DNA from: an uncultured Devosia sp.
Lineage (GTDB): Bacteria > Pseudomonadota > Alphaproteobacteria > Rhizobiales > Devosiaceae
Direction: 5' to 3'
NCBI GenBank assembly: GCA_913775215.1
Contig: CAJYKO010000217.1
Location: 1-5,727, forward strand
DNA: 5,727 nt
In this document: piece by piece, positions 1 to 3,829 of the stretch
How positions within the stretch are numbered: position 1 is the first letter of the stretch
Layout of the letters: every line of letters starts with the position of its first letter
The notes under the pieces: model-generated
The model's database searches: none
Told to the model about the DNA's origin: nothing
Seen by the model: the letters and a program-made list of their open reading frames with translations, nothing else
Position numbers and translations under genes: made by a program

Positions 1-359
1 ATGCGCTGCGATTCGAAGACGTATTTAGTGAAGTCCGGCCGGATCACCACGGCATCGGGACAGGCCTTCAACGCCTTGAACATCGGCATGGCCGAGCGCA
101 CGCCATAGGTCCGGGCGATGTAGCAGCAGGTCGAGACGACGCCGCGCGTGCCGCCACCGATGATCAGAGGTCGATCGCGCAGACTAGGATCATCGCGTTT
201 CTCAACCGACGCATAAAAGGCGTCGCAGTCGACATGGGCGATGGAGAGCGTGAAGAGTTCCGCGTGGCTGCGAATCCGGGGCGAGCCGCATTTGGGGCAA
301 CGGCGCGGTTCAGCCGCTGCCGATCCAAAATGCAGACAATCGCGGCACAGCCAATCCAT
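1..359 (-). CDS. dinB: DNA polymerase IV with N-terminal zinc ribbon (5' part only; runs off the left edge)
   Basis: Y-family translesion DNA polymerase, which copies past DNA damage with low fidelity. Translating the minus strand from the ATG at 359-357 gives 119 codons up to the window edge. Residues 1-35 hold two CxxC pairs (C5/C8 and C21/C24), a zinc-ribbon-like knuckle. From residue 40 the palm domain begins with IAHVDCDAFYASVEKRDDP. D44 matches the first metal-binding Asp (D8 of E. coli DinB), and Y49 sits at the steric-gate position that excludes ribonucleotides. LIIGGG, GVVST, YIAR and GVRSAMPMFKALKACP follow, all typical of the family. The start is fixed because a TAA lies in the same frame only three codons upstream. 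Shine-Dalgarno support is weak (AGGCGG at 378-373, 13 nt away), so the gene may depend on translation of the DUF3572 gene 9 nt upstream. The little finger and the remaining catalytic acidic residues lie outside the window. Confidence 0.93.
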   Translation of the reverse strand, partial: MDWLCRDCLHFGSAAAEPRRCPKCGSPRIRSHAELFTLSIAHVDCDAFYASVEKRDDPSLRDRPLIIGGGTRGVVSTCCYIARTYGVRSAMPMFKALKACPDAVVIRPDFTKYVFESQR

Positions 360-368
360 CGCGCTGCT

Positions 369-647
369 TTAGCCGCCTGGGTTGAGCTTGTGCCAAAGGC
401 GCATGAAGGTTTCGGGTGTGATTCCGGCATTGGCACAGAGGGCGAGCAGAATCGGTTCGTTCGAGGCAAAATAGTCTATGAGGCCAGTCTGCAGCCGCGT
501 GGTGCCCACTGCCTGGCGCAGCGACTGTGGATCAAGGCCTGCATATTGCATGAAGGCCAGCAGTTCATCGGGATTCTCGGCCAAGTAGCCAAGGCAGGCA
601 TCGGCAACGGTTGTGAGATCGGGCGTTGACGGTTTGGCGAGTGGCAC
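369..647 (-). CDS. DUF3572 family small protein
   Basis: A 92-residue protein of the DUF3572 family, known from Alphaproteobacteria; its function is not established. The sequence shows a helical pattern with family-like segments: ACLGYLAENPDELLAFMQYAGLDPQSLRQAV near residues 18-47, then a second half (GLIDYFASNEPILLALCANAGITPETFMRLW). There are no membrane segments, signal peptide or obvious catalytic motif. The start is a GTG at 647: an in-frame TGA (659-657) blocks any longer version, the ATG at 660 is out of frame, and TGAGG at 659-655 is a good ribosome binding site with a 7-nt spacer. It is divergent from divK and is the first gene of a likely two-gene unit with dinB, which follows 9 nt after its stop in the same reading frame. 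The family call rests on sequence resemblance and on its usual position beside divK. Confidence 0.85.
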   Translation of the reverse strand: MPLAKPSTPDLTTVADACLGYLAENPDELLAFMQYAGLDPQSLRQAVGTTRLQTGLIDYFASNEPILLALCANAGITPETFMRLWHKLNPGG

Positions 648-654
648 TGAAAGG

Positions 655-659
655 CCTCA
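655..659 (-). promoter_or_regulatory. Ribosome binding site deciding the GTG start of the DUF3572 gene
   Basis: TGAGG read on the minus strand lies 7 nt before the GTG at 647. It overlaps an in-frame TGA, so no upstream start is possible. It favours GTG over the nearby but out-of-frame ATG at 660-658. Confidence 0.6.
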
Positions 660-660
660 T

Positions 661-703
661 TTGAGGTTTTGTAACGGTTTCAATGTTACCCGATGCAATC
701 GGG
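661..703 (+). promoter_or_regulatory. Divergent control region with inverted repeat and small hairpin upstream of divK
   Basis: This stretch lies between the divergent DUF3572 and divK genes. It contains GTAAC-N9-GTTAC (671-675 and 685-689), an operator-like inverted repeat. Next to it is CCCGAT-GCA-ATCGGG (689-703), a perfect 6-bp hairpin with a 3-nt loop. A possible but weak plus-strand promoter is TTGAGG (661-666), a 17-nt spacer and TGTTAC (684-689), whose -10 would coincide with the right arm of the repeat. I see no TTAA-N7-TTAA CtrA box and no GANTC site here. The promoter reading is an inference; the repeats are directly visible. Confidence 0.35.
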
Positions 704-749
704 GAAGCGAAGGGCTGAACCGGCATTGCGGGCGCGCAAGTGAGGACCC

Positions 750-1121
750 ATGTCCAAGACTGTAATGATCGTGGAAGACAACGAGCTCAACATGAAGCTC
801 TTCAACGATCTCCTCGAATCGCGTGGCTATCGCGTCATCCAGACCCGCAATGGGCTGGAGGCGCTCGATTTGGCGCGGGCTAATATGCCCGATTTGATCC
901 TCATGGATATCCAGCTTCCTGAGGTTTCGGGGCTGGTGGTGACCAAGTGGCTCAAGGACGATGAGCAGTTGGCGCATATCCCGGTGATCGCCGTTACGGC
1001 CTTTGCCATGAAGGGCGACGAAGAGCGCATTCTGCAAGGTGGTTGCGAGGGTTACATCAGTAAACCCATCTCCGTGTCTCACTTTCTGGAAACCATTGCC
1101 CGCTACATTGGCCCGGCCTGA
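750..1121 (+). CDS. divK: Single-domain response regulator DivK
   Basis: A 123-residue stand-alone CheY-like receiver. In Caulobacter and rhizobia, DivK is phosphorylated by DivJ and dephosphorylated by PleC; DivK-P then binds DivL and so lowers CtrA activity at the cell pole. The acidic pocket is E9/D10, the phospho-acceptor is D53 (LILMDIQLP), the switch Thr is T83 (IAVTAFAM) and the conserved Lys is K105 (YISKPIS). All key residues are present and there is no output domain. The motifs VEDNELNMKLFNDLL and MKGDEERIL are characteristic of DivK rather than CheY. The ATG at 750 is preceded by GAGGA at 742-746, a close spacing. pleD follows after 82 nt on the same strand, so the two are likely co-transcribed. 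Gene order (DUF3572, divK, pleD) supports the assignment. Confidence 0.96.
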   Translation: MSKTVMIVEDNELNMKLFNDLLESRGYRVIQTRNGLEALDLARANMPDLILMDIQLPEVSGLVVTKWLKDDEQLAHIPVIAVTAFAMKGDEERILQGGCEGYISKPISVSHFLETIARYIGPA

Positions 1122-1191
1122 CGATTTCGGAGCCTGTCTCTGATCGAAGGAAGTTCGGACGCCTGACGCGGCCGGGCGTGGGAGTGATTGC

Positions 1192-1196
1192 GGGAG
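1192..1196 (+). promoter_or_regulatory. Ribosome binding site supporting the GTG start of pleD
   Basis: GGGAG lies 7 nt before the GTG at 1204 and supports that codon as the real start. The rest of the 82-nt divK-pleD gap shows no strong terminator and no clear separate promoter. Confidence 0.55.
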
Positions 1197-1203
1197 AAGT
1201 GAC

Positions 1204-2574
1204 GTGACGGCGCGCGTATTGATTGTCGACGACATTCCAACGAATGTTCGGTTGCTCGAAGCGCGGCTGACGGCTGAATATTTTGAGGTTTTGACGGCTA
1301 CGTCTGGCCCGCAGGCGCTTGAAATCTGCGATACGAATGAGGTCGACATCGTCCTTCTGGACGTGATGATGCCAGTGATGGACGGCTTCGAGGTTTGTCG
1401 AAGACTTAAGTCCAATCCTAAGACGCACCACGTGCCGGTGCTGATGATCACCGCGCTGGATCAACCCTCCGATCGGGTGAAGGGGCTTGAGGCCGGGGCA
1501 GATGATTTCCTGACCAAGCCGGTGGATGATACGCAGCTGATGGCGCGTGTTAAGAGCCTGTCACGTCTCAAATCTTTGACGGACGAACTCCGCGCTCGCG
1601 CAATGACAGGCCAGCAAATTGCCATCGAAGATGCACTGCGCGCGATGGATACGATTTCGGCAAGCGGCGGCAATGTGCTGATCATCGACAATGATCGCCG
1701 CCATGCGGAGCGCGTGCAAAGCTACCTTTCCGAAGAGCATAAGGTAGACATTCTGCTCGAGCCGGCGGACGCGGTTTTTCAAGTCACTGGAGCGAGTTAC
1801 GAGCTCGTGCTGATCAGCATGGCGCTGGGGGATTTTGACCCGCTACGGGTCGCCTCCCAGGTGCGGACGATCGATCATTCGCGTAACATGCCGATCATCC
1901 TGATGGCCGATGAGGGCGACAAGGCGCGCGTCGTTCGGGCGCTTGATCTTGGGATCAACGATTTCATCAGCCGACCGATCGAGCGCAATGAGCTCAAGGC
2001 GCGGGTGCGGACGCAGATCCGGCGGCATCGTTATGCCATGGAGCTACGCGAAAGCGTCAATCATTCGATCGCGATGGCGGTAACGGACGATCTGACCGGG
2101 CTTTATAATCGGCGCTATTTCGATAGACATCTCAATGTCTTGCTGGGCAAGGCGCAGAGCCAGGATAAGAACCTGGCGGTGATGATTTTGGATATCGACC
2201 ACTTTAAATCGGTCAACGATACCTATGGGCACGATGCCGGGGACGTGGTGCTGAAAGAGTTTTCGGCGCGGGTGAAACGGAATATCCGCGGGGTGGATCT
2301 CGCATGCCGGTTCGGTGGCGAGGAATTCGTCGTCATCATGCCCGATACAGACGTAACCAGTGCCGAACTCATCGCTGAGCGAGTGCGGCAGGCAATTGCC
2401 GAAAAGTCATTTGATATCAATGGTCAAAGGCCATTGTCCGTAACCGTTTCGGCGGGCGTCTCGTTCAATGAGAATGCAGCGGATACGCCGGAAAGCCTGA
2501 TCAAGCGGGCAGACCTGGCGCTTTATCGCGCGAAGCGCGAGGGACGGAACCGCGTAATCCTTGATGCGGCTTGA
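1204..2574 (+). CDS. pleD: PleD, receiver-regulated diguanylate cyclase (REC-REC-GGDEF)
   Basis: A 456-residue response regulator that makes the second messenger c-di-GMP from two GTP. In Caulobacter it is activated by phosphorylation and drives the motile-to-sessile transition. Receiver 1 (about 1-120) has D9/D10, phospho-acceptor D53 (LLDVMMP), T83 and K105. Receiver 2 (about 156-275) is degenerate: S205 replaces the acceptor Asp, A235 the switch Thr and R257 the Lys. It should be a dimerisation adaptor, as in known PleD. The GGDEF domain (about 290-456) has DDLTGLYNRR, metal ligand D330 (ILDIDHFK), N338, D347 and an intact GGEEF at 371-375, so catalysis is expected. RGVD at 362-365, nine residues before GGEEF, matches the inhibitory I-site RxxD for product feedback. 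Motif numbering runs 3 ahead of Caulobacter PleD in the GGDEF part. The start is GTG with a good ribosome binding site. It lies in an operon with divK. Confidence 0.97.
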   Translation: MTARVLIVDDIPTNVRLLEARLTAEYFEVLTATSGPQALEICDTNEVDIVLLDVMMPVMDGFEVCRRLKSNPKTHHVPVLMITALDQPSDRVKGLEAGADDFLTKPVDDTQLMARVKSLSRLKSLTDELRARAMTGQQIAIEDALRAMDTISASGGNVLIIDNDRRHAERVQSYLSEEHKVDILLEPADAVFQVTGASYELVLISMALGDFDPLRVASQVRTIDHSRNMPIILMADEGDKARVVRALDLGINDFISRPIERNELKARVRTQIRRHRYAMELRESVNHSIAMAVTDDLTGLYNRRYFDRHLNVLLGKAQSQDKNLAVMILDIDHFKSVNDTYGHDAGDVVLKEFSARVKRNIRGVDLACRFGGEEFVVIMPDTDVTSAELIAERVRQAIAEKSFDINGQRPLSVTVSAGVSFNENAADTPESLIKRADLALYRAKREGRNRVILDAA

Positions 2575-2599
2575 TAAAATGCCGCCTATTAGGGTTATC

Positions 2600-2622
2600 T
2601 GTTATAATTAACAAGAGGTTAC
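2600..2622 (+). promoter_or_regulatory. Extended -10 element overlapping a CtrA-like box downstream of pleD
   Basis: TGTTATAAT at 2600-2608 is a perfect extended -10 (TG-N-TATAAT); no good -35 lies at the usual distance. It runs directly into TTAA-N7-TTAC (2608-2611 and 2619-2622), one mismatch from the CtrA consensus TTAA-N7-TTAA. A start from this element would fall at about 2614-2616, inside the box, so a bound regulator would be expected to repress. The motifs are seen directly; use as a promoter and binding by CtrA are inferred. Confidence 0.35.
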
Positions 2623-2639
2623 CAGCGCGCAAGCGCTGG
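2622..2639 (+). other. Perfect hairpin with GCAA tetraloop after pleD
   Basis: CCAGCGC and GCGCTGG form a perfect 7-bp stem closed by GCAA, a GNRA tetraloop, starting 48 nt after the pleD stop. A run of five T (2651-2655) follows only after 11 nt. It is therefore not a textbook intrinsic terminator, although it may stabilise or end the divK-pleD transcript. A weaker overlapping alternative, CAAGC (2630-2634) with GCTTG (2644-2648), sits nearer to the T run. Confidence 0.4.
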
Positions 2640-2645
2640 ATATGC

Positions 2646-2673
2646 TTGAGTTTTTGGGACCGTAAAGTAGGTT
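2646..2673 (+). promoter_or_regulatory. Promoter candidate for the intergenic small RNA
   Basis: TTGAGT (2646-2651), a 16-nt spacer and TAGGTT (2668-2673). The rpmG promoter in this window has the same -10 hexamer, the same 16-nt spacer and the same CTTGA start of the -35 region. Initiation 7 nt after the -10 would fall at about 2680, exactly where the first stem of the structured segment begins. The element is visible; activity is inferred. Confidence 0.5.
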
Positions 2674-2679
2674 GAGTTC

Positions 2680-2830
2680 CAGACGGCAGCGGCTAATGGC
2701 CCGGGCGTCTTAGAGCTCCCTACGGCTTTTCTCAGGTCCGCCGCAACTCCTGAGTTCCGTAGGACGGTTGGTCCGGACGCGGTGAGAGTGGCCTCTTCGA
2801 CGTACCGCTCCGGACCAGCCACTCATTCTT
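2680..2830 (+). ncRNA. Candidate trans-acting small RNA with three stem-loops, possibly EcpR1-like
   Basis: No convincing protein is encoded here, but three stem-loops follow one another closely. Stem 1 pairs AGACG (2681-2685) with CGTCT (2706-2710), with an inner GGC/GCC. Stem 2 pairs CCTACGG (2719-2725) with CCGTAGG (2757-2763) and encloses CTCAGG (2731-2736) with CCTGAG (2749-2754), leaving a 12-nt loop. Stem 3 begins 2 nt later: GGTTGGTCCGGA (2766-2777) pairs with TCCGGACCAGCC (2809-2820) with one G-U. After a bulged C, GCGGT (2779-2783) pairs with ACCGC (2804-2808), and a small GAGAG/CTCTT hairpin caps it. A promoter lies just upstream. Stem 3 would be the 3' end, but its tail (ACTCATTCTT) is only moderately U-rich, so the end is uncertain. 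As I recall, S. meliloti EcpR1, a stress-induced RNA targeting dnaA and gcrA mRNAs, lies beside divK-pleD and rpmG. EcpR1 is about 100 nt, shorter than this model. The structure is seen; the identity is inferred from position. Confidence 0.55.
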
Positions 2831-2855
2831 CGAACAGGTTATGGTTAGGCGTTCC

Positions 2856-2878
2856 GATGTTAGCATTCCGTTAACATC
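2856..2878. promoter_or_regulatory. CtrA-like dyad between the small-RNA candidate and the rpmG terminator
   Basis: GATGTTA-N9-TAACATC is a perfect 7-bp inverted repeat. It contains TTAG-N7-TTAA (2860-2863 and 2871-2874), one mismatch from the CtrA consensus. Read on the minus strand, TAAC-type half-sites recur across about 2842-2875 (TTAAC, CTAAC, CTAAC, ATAAC). The segment is more AT-rich than its surroundings. It could be an operator or only a hairpin; binding is inferred. Confidence 0.35.
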
Positions 2879-2915
2879 AAGATGGGCGTTTGGCCGAATG
2901 GGTTACATGGAATAC

Positions 2916-2945
2916 AAAAAGGCCCCGCACGATGTGCAGGGCCTT
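2916..2945 (-). terminator. Intrinsic terminator of rpmG
   Basis: On the minus strand AAGGCCC pairs with GGGCCTT, and inside it GCAC pairs with GTGC around an ATC loop. There is a single C/A mismatch between the two stem segments. Five T (plus-strand A at 2916-2920) overlap and follow the stem. It begins 26 nt after the rpmG stop. The tail is on the minus-strand side only, so it should act on rpmG rather than on transcripts coming from pleD. Confidence 0.85.
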
Positions 2946-2971
2946 CAAAGGCTTGGAAAGGTCAGATCAAA

Positions 2972-3139
2972 TTACTTGATCTTGGCTTCCTTGAATTCGA
3001 CGTGCTTGCGCACGACCGGATCGTACTTCTTGAAAGCCAGCTTTTCGGTCTGGGTACGGGCGTTCTTCTTGGTCACGTAGAAATAGCCGGTATCAGCAGT
3101 CGACACGAGCTTGATCTTGATGGTGGCGGCTTTTGCCAT
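2972..3139 (-). CDS. rpmG: 50S ribosomal protein L33
   Basis: A 55-residue protein of the large ribosomal subunit. The sequence starts MAKAATIKIKLVSTADTG and ends EFKEAKIK, closely resembling E. coli L33 throughout (YFYVTKKNARTQTEKL, KKYDPVVRKHV). It has no cysteines, so it is the zinc-independent type. The ATG at 3139 is chosen because AAGGA (3152-3148) lies 8 nt upstream. A TTG six codons further up is open in frame but would swallow that site. It is monocistronic, with its own TTGACA promoter and intrinsic terminator, and is convergent with divK-pleD. It lies in the same orientation as the upstream DUF983 gene but about 290 nt away. Confidence 0.97.
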   Translation of the reverse strand: MAKAATIKIKLVSTADTGYFYVTKKNARTQTEKLAFKKYDPVVRKHVEFKEAKIK

Positions 3140-3155
3140 TTTCGTAGTCCTTATC

Positions 3156-3189
3156 AAAACGAAAAGGCGCCGCGAGCCAAGGCAGCGCC
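3156..3189 (-). promoter_or_regulatory. Terminator-like hairpin in the rpmG leader (possible attenuator)
   Basis: On the minus strand GGCGCTGC (3189-3182) pairs with GCGGCGCC (3173-3166), an 8-bp stem with one G-U and an 8-nt loop. It is followed at once by TTTTCGTTTT (3165-3156). It lies a few nt after the predicted start of transcription and just ahead of the AAGGA ribosome binding site. The form is that of a terminator or attenuator. It could instead be a 5' stabilising hairpin followed by a U-rich translation enhancer. Confidence 0.45.
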
Positions 3190-3202
3190 GGAATTTGGCC
3201 GC

Positions 3203-3230
3203 AACCTACGGATTTGGCCGATAATGTCAA
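3203..3230 (-). promoter_or_regulatory. rpmG promoter
   Basis: On the minus strand TTGACA (3230-3225) is a perfect -35, followed by 16 nt and TAGGTT (3208-3203). Initiation is expected near 3196, giving a leader of about 57 nt. The CTTGACA start is typical of housekeeping sigma-factor promoters in alphaproteobacteria. Confidence 0.75.
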
Positions 3231-3323
3231 GCAGATAGAGGGTCGGGGGAGGCGTAGCGGCGGAAATGCTGGACCGTCGGGAGATAACGGCAGGACCGGG
3301 GCTTGGACTAGTCTGCTCGTCGG

Positions 3324-3350
3324 GTCATTTGGCTGAGTAAATGACTCAGC
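3324..3350. repeat. Two overlapping, mutually exclusive inverted repeats in the DUF983-rpmG gap
   Basis: GTCATTT (3324-3330) is complementary to AAATGAC (3339-3345), and GCTGAGT (3332-3338) to ACTCAGC (3344-3350). Each pair is perfect over 7 bp. They overlap, so only one can form at a time. A GACTC (GANTC-type methylation) site lies inside at 3343-3347. The rest of 3231-3429 holds no gene that I can support. Confidence 0.45.
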
Positions 3351-3389
3351 GAGCGGAGTTTTAAGCCTATCTGCGGCGATTCTTGGTCT

Positions 3390-3413
3390 CCCCTTTCCGT
3401 CTCCATCAAGGGG
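3390..3413 (-). terminator. Weak terminator candidate for the rnr-DUF983 unit
   Basis: CCCCTT and AAGGGG form a perfect 6-bp stem with a 12-nt loop, starting 16 nt after the DUF983 stop on the minus strand. No T run follows, so intrinsic termination is doubtful; it may protect the 3' end or aid Rho-dependent termination. Confidence 0.25.
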
Positions 3414-3429
3414 CGAGGGAAAGAACGCG

Positions 3430-3825
3430 TTAGTCGTGCTTGCCGGTGCCAAAACCATACATTCTCGCCGACCACTGCAGGCCAACAATGGCGCCCTTGA
3501 TGGAGGGGAGCATGGCGAGGGGGAGGATGATCGCCAGGGGGATCATGGAAAGGAGGTAGGTCATCGGGTTGACGTGCCAGACCATGTCCATGTGCAGCAT
3601 GATGCCGACGAGGAGGTGGCCGACGATCATGATGGCGATGTAGGGCGGGAAGTCGTCGGCGCGGTGATGGCTCAGCTCTTCGCCGCAGACATCGCACTTA
3701 TCGGCGACCTTGAGGTAGGCGCGGAACATCTTGCCCTGGCCGCAATGCGGGCACTTGCAGAGAGTACCGCGCCAGATGGCTTGGCCGGTGCTGCGGGTTT
3801 CGAGAGTGGTTGCGTTATCGGTCAT
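3430..3825 (-). CDS. DUF983 family small membrane protein with zinc-ribbon motif
   Basis: A 131-residue protein of the DUF983 family, widespread in Alphaproteobacteria; its function is unknown. Two CxxC pairs, C25/C28 (CPHCGQGKMFRAYL) and C44/C47 (CDVCGEEL), form a likely zinc ribbon in the N-terminal cytosolic part. Two hydrophobic segments follow, about residues 62-80 (PYIAIMIVGHLLVGIML) and 88-110 (MTYLLSMIPLAIILPLAML). This suggests a two-pass inner-membrane protein. The DDFPPYIAI segment and the C-terminal KGAIVGLQWSARMYGFG stretch are typical of the family. The ATG at 3825 lies 4 nt after the rnr stop, with only a modest purine-rich site upstream (AAAGAGA), which suggests translational coupling to rnr. 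Confidence 0.9.
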   Translation of the reverse strand: MTDNATTLETRSTGQAIWRGTLCKCPHCGQGKMFRAYLKVADKCDVCGEELSHHRADDFPPYIAIMIVGHLLVGIMLHMDMVWHVNPMTYLLSMIPLAIILPLAMLPSIKGAIVGLQWSARMYGFGTGKHD

Positions 3826-3829
3826 CGCA

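Noticed and set aside
657..1451. 264-residue minus-strand frame opposite divK and pleD
   Set aside because: It is antisense to two clearly conserved genes, resembles no known family and has no ribosome site that I can support; it is an overlap artefact.
2619..2822. 67-residue minus-strand reading frame with GTG start in the pleD-rpmG gap
   Set aside because: It has no recognisable family, and only a weak GAAG-type ribosome site precedes it. It exactly overlays the strong stem-loops, whose complementarity better explains the sequence.
2640..2830. 6S RNA, SRP RNA, tmRNA or a tRNA as the identity of the structured region
   Set aside because: I found no SRP tetraloop motif, no tRNA-like T-arm with acceptor end and no long single rod with central bubble; three separate stem-loops fit a trans-acting small RNA better.
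2575..2971. Insertion sequence or MITE remnant in the gap
   Set aside because: There is no transposase fragment, no pair of terminal inverted repeats flanking the segment and no target-site duplication that I could see.
3140..3157. Longer rpmG start at the TTG at 3157
   Set aside because: L33 proteins begin MAK, and the longer version would place the AAGGA ribosome site inside the coding sequence.
3093..3488. 131-residue minus-strand frame spanning the rpmG-DUF983 gap
   Set aside because: It overlaps both neighbouring genes out of frame and runs through the rpmG promoter; no family resemblance.
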